This document shows positions 1-6,189 of a stretch of 8,121 nucleotides of DNA, one piece after another (position 1 is the stretch's first letter; every line of letters begins with the position of its first letter). The notes below the pieces were generated by a model, which was not told the DNA's origin, did no database searches, and worked only from the letters and a program-made list of their open reading frames with translations. Source of the DNA: an uncultured Flammeovirgaceae bacterium (GTDB taxonomy: Bacteria > Bacteroidota > Bacteroidia > Cytophagales > Cyclobacteriaceae); NCBI GenBank assembly GCA_937138955.1, contig CAKZPJ010000178.1:1-8121 (forward strand), in the 5' to 3' direction. A program made the translations under genes and the position numbers.

Positions 1-81
1 TCCTACTTCTATTAATTCGCCGATTAGCTACCATAGTAGTAAAAATCTGAAGAGAACTTCAAATTTTCAGTGTCGACTCAG

Positions 82-89
82 TACATTTG
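82..89 (+). promoter_or_regulatory. Candidate Bacteroidota -7 promoter element
   Basis: TACATTTG fits the Bacteroidota sigma-A -7 consensus TAnnTTTG and lies 37 bases before the likely ATG of the outer-membrane protein gene, implying a leader of about 30 nt. No clear TTG -33 element sits 17-21 bases upstream (only TTC at 58-60), so this rests on the -7 match and its position alone. Confidence 0.4.
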
Positions 90-126
90 ATGTATCTCTC
101 TACTGTAGTATTTTTTGCTGATTGTT

Positions 127-888
127 ATGAAAGTACTTTTCTTCGTCTTCGCACTGCTGGTAAGCCATATTTCATTATTTGCCCAGGTTTTACGTGATAT
201 AGACCCAATGGTCACGGATCGACCTGGAGCAGGTACGGATGCTCCGGCAGTAGTAGAACCTAGTCACGTGCAGATTGAGTTAGGCTTTTTGTACCAAGAC
301 GATCCTCGCTCGAATCAGCAACTTCTCTTATATCCGAATACATTGGTCCGTATTGGGCTAACTAAACGACTTGAATTGAGGGCTAGTGCCGATCTGTTTC
401 AGGAAGGTATTGGTGCACCAACGTTTGTTTCTCCGATTGTCTTAGGTACGAAGATTGGAATCACTGAAAACAGAGGGATTATTCCTCAATCAGCTTTAAT
501 TGTTAATGTGACACTTCCTCGGGAAGGCCCGTCTGAAGTACGTAATCCAATCGCTACTCCGGAACTACGGTTACTGATGACTCATTCTTTAACCAGTAGT
601 ATGTCACTTACCACAAATCTGGGCATCGGCTGGGGAGCAGATTTCGGAATAATTCAATACCCTGACCACTCTTATGCCGCTTCTTTGGATATTGGAATAA
701 ATGATTATCTGGCGGCATTCGGAGAGTTTTATGGCTTCTGGTCTCAGTTAGATCATTCTCATCTTTTTAATTTGGGTGGAACAGTGCTACTACTACCAGA
801 CCTGCAATTAGATGTGTCAGGCGGGGTTGGGATTAGTGAAAACGCTCCCAATTATTTTGTGAGTAGCGGGGTTTCGGTACGCTTTTGA
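127..888 (+). CDS. Outer-membrane beta-barrel protein, transporter / MetA-pathway-like family
   Basis: Encodes 253 residues. Residues 1-19 form a signal peptide (MK followed by a Leu/Phe/Val core ending LFA), with likely cleavage before Gln20, a common Bacteroidota arrangement. The mature part begins with an Asp/Pro-rich stretch containing VTDRPGAGTDAP (about 29-40). It continues as alternating polar and hydrophobic strands with short turns and ends in SVRF, a C-terminal Phe typical of barrels inserted by the BAM machinery. The TDRP motif and overall pattern resemble the 'transporter' / phenol MetA-degradation-like barrel family (Pfam Phenol_MetA_deg), whose substrates are mostly unknown. I chose the ATG at 127 because the signal peptide starts there directly; an in-frame TTG at 115 would add four residues. 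It appears to be a single gene, convergent with the permease downstream. Function beyond an outer-membrane barrel is not assigned. Confidence 0.75.
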   Translation: MKVLFFVFALLVSHISLFAQVLRDIDPMVTDRPGAGTDAPAVVEPSHVQIELGFLYQDDPRSNQQLLLYPNTLVRIGLTKRLELRASADLFQEGIGAPTFVSPIVLGTKIGITENRGIIPQSALIVNVTLPREGPSEVRNPIATPELRLLMTHSLTSSMSLTTNLGIGWGADFGIIQYPDHSYAASLDIGINDYLAAFGEFYGFWSQLDHSHLFNLGGTVLLLPDLQLDVSGGVGISENAPNYFVSSGVSVRF

Positions 889-942
889 CAATGGACAATT
901 AATAGTGGATAAATGACAGTGAATAATAACTGATGACTAATT
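887..942. repeat. Degenerate 7-nt tandem repeat block
   Basis: Starting inside the stop codon of the upstream gene, the sequence divides into eight imperfect heptamers: GACAATG, GACAATT, AATAGTG, GATAAAT, GACAGTG, AATAATA, ACTGATG, ACTAATT. Most follow a purine-A-pyrimidine-A-purine-T-G/T pattern. No open reading frame of note covers it. It lies between two convergent genes and shows no strong terminator hairpin. It may be a decayed short tandem repeat; function unknown. Confidence 0.5.
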
Positions 943-976
943 TTCAAAATCAAAAAATCACTCGAATACTAACAAT

Positions 977-1016
977 TTAGCCACTTAGCAATTGATCCAT
1001 CGAGCCATTGAATAAA
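977..1016. repeat. Degenerate 8-nt tandem repeat block
   Basis: Five imperfect octamers follow one another: TTAGCCAC, TTAGCAAT, TGATCCAT, CGAGCCAT, TGAATAAA. The block ends just before the stop codon of the convergent permease gene. With the 7-nt block to its left it fills most of this 133-base gap. The periodicity is visible by eye but imperfect, so chance remains possible. Confidence 0.4.
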
Positions 1017-1021
1017 CAACA

Positions 1022-2284
1022 TTAACTCCGAATGGCTACTACCGGATTTAACCGAGAGGCAGTAATGGCCGGAATGATTCCTGAGATTATACCAATAGTG
1101 CTAGATACTATCAGGCCAATTAGAATATTAGGTAGCGTAAGCTGAAGTTCAAGCGACCCTATGGAAATAAATGTAGCCAGATAGACCAGAATCATTCCCA
1201 CAGTTCCCCCAATTAAGCTTAGAAAAGTGGCCTCAAACAGAAACTGAAGTAGAATAAAGTAATTCTTGGCGCCCAGCGATTTTTGAATACCAATAATATT
1301 GGTGCGTTCTTTCACTGATACGAACATGATATTGGCTATACCGAAGCCACCAACTAGAATAGAGAAACTGCCGATAATGCCTCCCGCAATACTAATAACA
1401 TTAAAAATATTATTGACCACTTCAGCAAAAGCCTCCGGGCGATTAATGGCAAAATTATCATCTTGACGCGGCCGTAATCCTCGGCGCCCCCGCATCAGAC
1501 CGATTACTTCAAATTCTAGTTCTTTCAAACCTTCATCGTCCTCGAAACCCTTTAGACCAAGCGTAGAGCCAATCCCTCGGCGGCTCCGACTGGCGTACAG
1601 CTTCAAAAAGCTCTGATAAGGAATATAGCTAGTATAATCCGCACTAGGAGCATCTATAATATTTCCACCCTGCTCGGTGAGCACTCCTACTACCACAAAT
1701 TTCAAACCCTTAACCTCTACCACTTTGCCCAGCGGGCTGCTCATCGGAAACAGTGACTTTGCGATTTCCGAACCAATAATGATTACATTTTGAGCAAATT
1801 CAGTTTCACGAACCGAAAAATATCGACCTTGGTTGATATCAACTTCAAAAACTTGATTGTACTGATAGGAAGCTCCAATTAAATTAACTCCACCAATATT
1901 ACTGTTCCGGTGCTCTACGGTAAGGTTACTACGGTCGGCAAAAATACACATAGCCGAAGCTTGATTAACGTTAGCTTGTAAAAACTCAAATTCATTAAGT
2001 GTTGGTTGAGGCCGATTTACGTATTTCCACCAAGGGTAATTATCCTGAAACAGCCAGGGCCACTTTTCCACACGAATTACTTGATCGCCCAAAAAGTCTA
2101 AACTATCACGGATATTACGCTCCAGCGAATCAATAAGGGTAAAAACCGCAATAATGGCGAATATACCAATGGTTACTCCTAACAGCGATAGCGTAGTACG
2201 AAGCGGATTGGAACGAAGTGCGTCCCAAGCAGAGAGGAGGCTTTCGTAAATTAAGCGAGGAACCAGCAGGCGAGAAGCTTTCAT
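1022..2284 (-). CDS. ABC transporter permease, MacB/FtsX family
   Basis: Encodes 420 residues with the standard topology of MacB-type (type VII) ABC permeases. There is a short cytoplasmic N-terminus (with SNPLRTTLSLLGVTIG at 25-40), a first membrane helix at about 30-52, a large periplasmic MacB_PCD domain at about 53-290, and three further helices at about 293-321, 345-373 and 385-407. The FtsX core motif is present (GGFGIANIMFVSVKERT, 312-328, then GIQKSLGAK, 332-340), as is the C-terminal PAITASRLNPVVAIR (404-419). Such proteins do not form a channel; they couple cytoplasmic ATP hydrolysis to periplasmic movements that drive efflux, lipoprotein release or peptidoglycan hydrolase control. 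No ABC ATPase or membrane-fusion protein adjoins it, so its partner must be encoded elsewhere. Start is the ATG at 2284. Substrate is not inferable. Confidence 0.9.
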   Translation of the reverse strand: MKASRLLVPRLIYESLLSAWDALRSNPLRTTLSLLGVTIGIFAIIAVFTLIDSLERNIRDSLDFLGDQVIRVEKWPWLFQDNYPWWKYVNRPQPTLNEFEFLQANVNQASAMCIFADRSNLTVEHRNSNIGGVNLIGASYQYNQVFEVDINQGRYFSVRETEFAQNVIIIGSEIAKSLFPMSSPLGKVVEVKGLKFVVVGVLTEQGGNIIDAPSADYTSYIPYQSFLKLYASRSRRGIGSTLGLKGFEDDEGLKELEFEVIGLMRGRRGLRPRQDDNFAINRPEAFAEVVNNIFNVISIAGGIIGSFSILVGGFGIANIMFVSVKERTNIIGIQKSLGAKNYFILLQFLFEATFLSLIGGTVGMILVYLATFISIGSLELQLTLPNILIGLIVSSTIGIISGIIPAITASRLNPVVAIRS

Positions 2285-2296
2285 ATTGCGATGTTA

Positions 2297-2304
2297 CAAA
2301 ACTA
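2297..2304 (-). promoter_or_regulatory. Candidate -7 element for the permease gene
   Basis: Read on the minus strand this is TAGTTTTG, a full TAnnTTTG match. A TTG at 2328-2326 lies 21 bases upstream and could serve as -33. The predicted transcript start would fall only about 8 nt before the ATG at 2284, giving an almost leaderless mRNA, which lowers confidence. Confidence 0.35.
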
Positions 2305-2316
2305 TAATCTTAAAAA

Positions 2317-2351
2317 AATGGAACTCAATACTTTTTACCAAACGTTCCATT
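2317..2351. promoter_or_regulatory. 8-bp inverted repeat between divergent promoters, operator candidate
   Basis: AATGGAAC (2317-2324) and GTTCCATT (2344-2351) are exact reverse complements separated by 19 bases. The left arm is close to the putative -33 of the permease promoter, and the right arm overlaps where a -33 for queA would lie. A TTCCA copy is repeated immediately right of the dyad (2350-2354 overlaps it as TTCCATTCCATT). The placement fits a shared operator, but no regulator is identified. Confidence 0.4.
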
Positions 2352-2369
2352 CCATTAGAGACAAATATC

Positions 2370-2377
2370 TATCTTTG
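2370..2377 (+). promoter_or_regulatory. Candidate -7 element for queA-ispD
   Basis: TATCTTTG is a full match to TAnnTTTG, 51 bases before the queA ATG, predicting a leader of roughly 45 nt. A convincing TTG -33 is not visible at the usual spacing; the corresponding position is occupied by the right arm of the inverted repeat at 2344-2351. Confidence 0.45.
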
Positions 2378-2428
2378 TCCCCGGCTAACAAATTCAACCA
2401 CGTATCACTGTAACTACCAGAACTGTCC

Positions 2429-3493
2429 ATGAAGCTATCGGAATTTAAGTACAAATTTGACGAAAAAGATCGCGAAAAGCTGATTGCTCTGCATCCAGCT
2501 GAAAATCGCGATGAGTCCCGCCTAATGGTAATTCACCGTGATACGGGAGACATTGAACACAAAGTCTTTAAAGACATCGTTGATTATTTTGACGAAGGTG
2601 ATGTCTTCGTAGTGAACAATACGAAAGTATTTCCTGCTCGGTTGTACGGAAACAAAGAAAAAACTGGAGCAGAAATAGAGGTGTTTTTGCTTCGGGAGTT
2701 AAATCCTGATATGAACCTTTGGGATGTGCTCGTTGATCCGGCCCGTAAAATTCGGGTAGGCAACAAGCTTTACTTTGGCGAAGGCGAATTAGTAGCAGAA
2801 GTAATCGACAACACAACTTCCCGAGGGCGTACTATTCGCTTTTTATACGAGGGTGAGCGAGATACCTTCTACGAAATGATTAATACGCTTGGTGAAACCC
2901 CTCTTCCCGACCATTTTAAAGAACGGCGAAAAGTAGAGGCTAAAGACCGAGAGCGCTTTCAGACCATTTATGCTGAACACGTTGGGGCAGTAGCTGCTCC
3001 TACTGCAGGCTTGCACTTTACCAAACAGTTGCTCAAGCGGTTGGAAATTAAGGGAATTGATGTTGATCCTATCACCCTCCACATTGGTTTAGGAACCTTC
3101 CGCGATGTAGAAGTGGAAGATTTGACTAAACATAAAATGGATTCGGAAAACTATCGCATTACTGAACCCACAGCTGTGTCAGTTAACCGAGCTTTAGACG
3201 AAAAAAGACGAGTTTGCTCTATTGGTACAACGTCTATGCGAGCCTTAGAATCTTCCGTATCTGCTAGTGGCCGTTTGAAGGCGAACGAGGGATGGACCGA
3301 CAAATTTATTTTTCCTCCCTATGAGTATAAAATTTGTAACGCACTAGTGACTAATTTCCACTTGCCCCAATCAACGTTGCTGATGATGGCCGCTGCTTTT
3401 GGGGGGTATGAGTTAGTGATGAAGGCTTATGAAATTGCGGTGAAAGAAAAATACCGCTTTTTCACCTATGGGGATGCTATGCTAATTATCTAA
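2429..3493 (+). CDS. queA: tRNA preQ1(34) S-adenosylmethionine ribosyltransferase-isomerase QueA
   Basis: Encodes 354 residues, the usual size for QueA. The enzyme moves and isomerises the ribosyl group of S-adenosylmethionine onto preQ1 at the wobble position (34) of tRNAs with GUN anticodons, forming epoxyqueuosine in the cytoplasm. Family motifs appear in order: [11 protein letters not shown] (62-72), LGETPLP (154-160), RFQTIYA (176-182), PTAGLHFT (191-198), HIGLGTF (218-224), GTTSMRALE (266-274), [13 protein letters not shown] (308-320) and [11 protein letters not shown] (343-353). Start is the ATG at 2429; no strong Shine-Dalgarno is seen, as is usual in Bacteroidota. The stop overlaps the next start in TAATG, so queA and ispD are probably co-transcribed and translationally coupled. 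Nothing looks truncated; identification is secure. Confidence 0.97.
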   Translation: MKLSEFKYKFDEKDREKLIALHPAENRDESRLMVIHRDTGDIEHKVFKDIVDYFDEGDVFVVNNTKVFPARLYGNKEKTGAEIEVFLLRELNPDMNLWDVLVDPARKIRVGNKLYFGEGELVAEVIDNTTSRGRTIRFLYEGERDTFYEMINTLGETPLPDHFKERRKVEAKDRERFQTIYAEHVGAVAAPTAGLHFTKQLLKRLEIKGIDVDPITLHIGLGTFRDVEVEDLTKHKMDSENYRITEPTAVSVNRALDEKRRVCSIGTTSMRALESSVSASGRLKANEGWTDKFIFPPYEYKICNALVTNFHLPQSTLLMMAAAFGGYELVMKAYEIAVKEKYRFFTYGDAMLII

Positions 3494-4173
3494 TGCCATT
3501 GGCAGTAGATCAAGCAGCTGTGATTGTGGCGGGGGGGCAAGGCTCCCGAATGCAATCAGATGTTCCCAAACAGTTTCTTATACTTGCCGGAAAACCACTG
3601 CTACTCCATACCTTAGAAGCATTCTATCGGTACAATGCATCTTTACCAATTTGGTTGGTATTACCTGAAACTGAACACGCTCGCTGGGCTAATTTGTGCC
3701 AAAAGTACCAGTGTGTAGTACCACATCAGGTAGTAGGTGGGGGAGCGTGCCGTCCACAGTCGGTAAAAAATGGGGTTACTCGCGTACAGTCTGAAAATAG
3801 CTTAGTCGCAATTCATGATGGTGTCCGTCCGTTAGTAACAACTCAGATTATTAAAAAATCTTTTGAGGTAGCCGAAAAAGAAGGCTCCGCTATTGCAAGC
3901 GTGCCTTTAAAAGATTCACTTCGCAAGAAAAGTGGTGAAGGGTCAATTGCGCAGAACCGGGTTGATTTTCGGCTAATGCAAACTCCCCAAACATTTCGTT
4001 TGACCTGGTTATTAGAAGCCTATGAAAAGCTAAGTTCTATTGATGAGTTCAGCGATGAAGCTAGTATGGTAGAAGCTGTCGGACGACGAGTGACGCTTTT
4101 TGACGGAGATTATCAGAACATAAAGGTAACTACTCCGGAAGATTTGCTGGTAGCGGAAGCCTTTCTGTCTTAG
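3493..4173 (+). CDS. ispD: 2-C-methyl-D-erythritol 4-phosphate cytidylyltransferase IspD
   Basis: Encodes 226 residues, slightly shorter than the E. coli enzyme. IspD joins CTP and 2-C-methyl-D-erythritol 4-phosphate to give the CDP derivative in the non-mevalonate isoprenoid pathway. The N-terminal nucleotide-binding loop is AGGQGSRM (13-20), followed by VPKQF (24-28) with the catalytic-type Arg19 and Lys26. Further family motifs are RPQSVKNG (87-94), AIHDGVRPLV (106-115), LKDSLRK (139-145), NRVDFRLMQTPQTF (155-168), SDEASMVEAVG (187-197) and NIKVTTPEDL (209-218), the last carrying the conserved substrate-site Lys211. It shares the A of queA's TAA as the first base of its ATG. The loop codons contain a run of seven G (3531-3537), where a replication or sequencing slip would frameshift the protein. 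ispF is not adjacent. Identification is firm. Confidence 0.96.
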   Translation: MPLAVDQAAVIVAGGQGSRMQSDVPKQFLILAGKPLLLHTLEAFYRYNASLPIWLVLPETEHARWANLCQKYQCVVPHQVVGGGACRPQSVKNGVTRVQSENSLVAIHDGVRPLVTTQIIKKSFEVAEKEGSAIASVPLKDSLRKKSGEGSIAQNRVDFRLMQTPQTFRLTWLLEAYEKLSSIDEFSDEASMVEAVGRRVTLFDGDYQNIKVTTPEDLLVAEAFLS

Positions 4174-4182
4174 AAGGCTTCC
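4155..4182. terminator. Hairpin across the ispD stop codon, possible bidirectional terminator
   Basis: GGAAGCCTT (4155-4163) pairs exactly with AAGGCTTCC (4174-4182). With one bulged T (4164), two further pairs extend the stem and leave a 5-nt loop. The TAG of ispD lies in the right half. It sits between convergent ispD and the DUF2795-type gene, the right place for a two-way terminator, but neither strand has a clear U-tract after the stem. Confidence 0.45.
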
Positions 4183-4201
4183 TAATAGGAGTGTTGGGTC
4201 G

Positions 4202-4423
4202 TTAGTATTCGTCTTCGTTAAAAAAGAAGTCTTCTTTAGTGGGATAATCGGGCCATATTTCTTCAATATTCTCGTAGGGTTGCCCATCATCTTCTAACTC
4301 TTGCAAGTTTTCAACAACTTCTAATGGCGCACCGGAGCGAATGGAGAAATCGATAAGCTCATCTTTGGTAGCCGGCCAAGGGGCATCTTCTAAATAAGAG
4401 GCAAGTTCTAATGTCCAATACAT
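4202..4423 (-). CDS. Small acidic DUF2795-type protein
   Basis: Encodes 73 residues starting MYWTLELASYLEDAPWP. The segment about 11-50, with PATKDELIDF (17-26) and VVENLQEL (35-42), resembles the short DUF2795 domain, a small helical module of unknown function; I recall near-identical small proteins in other Bacteroidota. It is strongly acidic: 21 Asp/Glu against 2 Lys and 1 Arg, ending FFFNEDEY. There is no signal peptide or membrane segment, so it is probably cytosolic. I chose the ATG at 4423 because the conserved MYW start falls there; an in-frame TTG at 4432 would add three residues. It converges on ispD and lies downstream, on the same strand, of the DUF349 gene with a 185-base gap, so it is probably transcribed separately. 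No TAnnTTTG element is seen upstream. The molecular role is unknown. Confidence 0.8.
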   Translation of the reverse strand: MYWTLELASYLEDAPWPATKDELIDFSIRSGAPLEVVENLQELEDDGQPYENIEEIWPDYPTKEDFFFNEDEY

Positions 4424-4492
4424 ACTTATCAAATTTTCTGTTTGACGTTGAATTCAGGAATGATGAATAATAAAATGTTATAGTTAATTCAA

Positions 4493-4513
4493 AAGAAAAT
4501 TGTCAATTTTCTT
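4493..4513. promoter_or_regulatory. Perfect 21-bp palindrome upstream of the DUF2795-type gene
   Basis: AAGAAAATTG (4493-4502) and CAATTTTCTT (4504-4513) are exact reverse complements around a single central T. The site is 70-90 bases upstream of the small acidic gene and about 95 bases past the end of the DUF349 gene. The compact dyad suits a dimeric DNA-binding regulator. On the minus strand the hairpin form is followed by TT, so a weak AT-rich terminator for the DUF349 transcript is an alternative. Confidence 0.45.
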
Positions 4514-4608
4514 ACCAAAGAGAGCTTCAAAATGGTAATAAACTTCTAATTCAATTACGTGGGAAAGATATTCCTCAAAAAAAAAGTTTCATTAGGCTTC
4601 ACAATTTC

Positions 4609-6078
4609 TTATAAGTACTTATCTAAATCATTCTGTAACTCTTCTAAAAGCTCCTTTTTCACCTGTAGTTTTCTCATTTGCGACCGAAGGCGCCCGGCCG
4701 CTCTACGGTCATCTTCTGAGAAGCTACGAGTATCTCGGCTATTGAGTAAATGTTGGTTTTCCGTTTTAGATCGGTCTAGCTCTTCCTCATCGCGAGAAAT
4801 AAGATCACTGAGCAACGGAATTTTCTGCTGAAGTTTTTCGGCAGCATTGAGGTACGAATGATCGGGGTTACGGTTAGCCACGAGCTTCTCAAGGAAGTTG
4901 ATTTCTAATGCTTTCTCGCAGGCGTAATTAAAAGTTTCGGTAAGCTCAATAGAACGTTCGCGAGAAATTCGTCCCGACTGTTTCCATTCCATCCGAAGTT
5001 GTTTTACTTCTTCGAACATATTATCCTTCTCTTTACCAATTAAGTCTTTGGCTTTGGAGATTAAACCCTTCTTTCGCGACATAGCCTCATCCGGACTCAT
5101 GTAGCTAGACTGCCCACCGTACCGATTATTCCCCGATCGGTCCCGATCGTAGCCACCTCGGTTCCGATCATAACCACCTTGCCGACCGCCGTATCCACCA
5201 CCTGAGCGGTCGCGATCGTAGCCACCCCGATTTCGGTCATAACCGCCTTGCCGGTCGCCATACCCGCCACCACCTGAGCGGTCGTATCCCCGCGATTGAT
5301 AATCTCCGTAGCTGTCACTGCGAAAGATTTTATTAGTCAGCGACTTATGATTTCTAAATAACTTGGAATACTGAAAACCAGGAATTTTTCCAACTTCTCG
5401 CCAGGCAGCCTGTAATTCTTTAGCTCGCTCTCTAGCTTCTTGCTTATCGGGGGCTCTTAATAAATGATACAAGTCATTATTGATCTCTCGGTAGCGCCTC
5501 ATTCGGTCGTACATCATTTGTTTACGCTCCTCAAAAAACTGCTTTCGCCGCTGGAAGAAATTGTCCAAAATCTCATTAAACCGATCCTCGATCTCTTCTT
5601 GATACTCTTCATCTACTGCTCCAGTCTTGATCCATTTTCCTTTTACTTCTTTTAGCTGATCAGTGGCTTCTTGCCAGTCGGAACTAAACTCGAAGGGTTC
5701 AGCTTCGGCAATTAGAGCCCGTTTAATTTCCAGATTTTTAATTCGGTTTTGAGTGATAATTTCTCGGAGCTTTTCTTCTATGGTATCGAGCCGAGTGTAC
5801 AATTGAGTATATTCACCCAATGCATCAAACTTGGCTAAACTTTCTCGCATGTGAATCAGCTTCATTAGGTAGGAGCCTTTATTTTCTGACTCCTCGACAG
5901 ATTGTTCTAGCTGGGATACTTTATTTTCAGCCATGGTAAAACGATCTTCAAAATACTTAATCGTTGATGCCTCGCTTTCGCGTACTTCGCCAATTTCGCG
6001 CGCAGGGTATTCAAGAAAGGCGTTTCGGTAAATTTTACCGTCTTGAATGAATCCGAATGGTGTGGTTGCCTGATCCAA
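4609..6078 (-). CDS. DUF349-repeat coiled-coil protein with RGG/YGG-like low-complexity insert
   Basis: Encodes 489 residues, cytosolic by appearance. An N-terminal region with PFGFIQDGKIYRN (7-19) precedes largely helical, charged sequence. A repeated pattern, hydrophobic helix then W-K/R-x-x-G, marks DUF349 units: LKEVKGKWIKTG (142-153), LQAAWREVGKIP (222-233) and VKQLRMEWKQSGRIS (358-372). Between the second and third lies a Gly/Tyr/Asp/Arg-rich disordered segment (about 256-322) with a tandem 23-residue repeat. Residues about 455-489 form a terminal coiled coil. DUF349 function is not established; the insert resembles RNA-binding RGG boxes, which is inference only. The start is non-ATG: the TTG at 6078 is preceded in frame by a stop at 6093-6091, and the next Met (residue 49) would remove plausible N-terminal sequence. 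The gene diverges from ettA. The product was not recognised beyond its family. Confidence 0.85.
   Translation of the reverse strand: MDQATTPFGFIQDGKIYRNAFLEYPAREIGEVRESEASTIKYFEDRFTMAENKVSQLEQSVEESENKGSYLMKLIHMRESLAKFDALGEYTQLYTRLDTIEEKLREIITQNRIKNLEIKRALIAEAEPFEFSSDWQEATDQLKEVKGKWIKTGAVDEEYQEEIEDRFNEILDNFFQRRKQFFEERKQMMYDRMRRYREINNDLYHLLRAPDKQEARERAKELQAAWREVGKIPGFQYSKLFRNHKSLTNKIFRSDSYGDYQSRGYDRSGGGGYGDRQGGYDRNRGGYDRDRSGGGYGGRQGGYDRNRGGYDRDRSGNNRYGGQSSYMSPDEAMSRKKGLISKAKDLIGKEKDNMFEEVKQLRMEWKQSGRISRERSIELTETFNYACEKALEINFLEKLVANRNPDHSYLNAAEKLQQKIPLLSDLISRDEEELDRSKTENQHLLNSRDTRSFSEDDRRAAGRLRSQMRKLQVKKELLEELQNDLDKYL
5134..5271 (-). repeat. Two tandem 69-nt coding repeats (23 residues each) in the DUF349 gene
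   Basis: Residues 270-292 (5203-5271) and 293-315 (5134-5202) are consecutive copies of a 23-residue unit built from GGYGxRQ, GGYDRNR and GGYDRDRS. A partial third copy (GYDRSGG, 264-270) precedes them. The copies differ at 13 of 69 nucleotides; 11 changes are silent and the other two fall in one codon (Asp275 versus Gly298). The duplication is therefore not recent, and the protein sequence has been kept. Confidence 0.9.
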
Positions 6079-6189
6079 TGTTCTAAGGGTTTAAAGTTGA
6101 TAATGCCGGATAGTTAGATAAACCGGAATTTGATGAATAGTTATTGAAATTTGTGGTTTTAATTTACTATTGTTCGCAATGATTACGAT

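Noticed and set aside
940..950. ATTTTCAAAAT dyad as terminator between the convergent genes
   Set aside because: Five A/T pairs around one base are too weak, although T-rich sequence is nearby.
2568..3082. Three short open stretches on the minus strand within queA
   Set aside because: They overlap a well-conserved queA, have no family motif and no promoter or start context.
4577..4585. Run of nine T on the minus strand after the DUF349 stop, as an intrinsic terminator
   Set aside because: No stable hairpin precedes the run on that strand, so a terminator call is not supported.
4611..4622. Perfect 12-bp palindrome ATAAGTACTTAT at the DUF349 stop codon
   Set aside because: It is largely formed by the last codons (Lys-Tyr-Leu-stop), is AT-rich and short, and could easily arise by chance.
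4559..4831. Ser-rich open stretch of 90 codons on the plus strand
   Set aside because: It lies antisense to the 3' end of the DUF349 gene, is rich in Ser/Arg as expected of a shadow frame, and has no recognisable domain.
5134..5271. CRISPR-like or satellite DNA repeat
   Set aside because: The units are directly adjacent without spacers and in frame inside a coding region; the periodicity is explained by the protein.
5097..5318. Out-of-frame open stretch with a Val/Ala/Thr/Gly repeat on the minus strand
   Set aside because: It is the same tandem repeat of the DUF349 gene read in another frame; the 11 silent substitutions show which frame is under selection.
5464..5655. Hydrophobic 63-codon open stretch on the plus strand
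   Set aside because: It is antisense to the helical Lys/Glu-rich part of the DUF349 gene; hydrophobic runs are expected opposite such codons.
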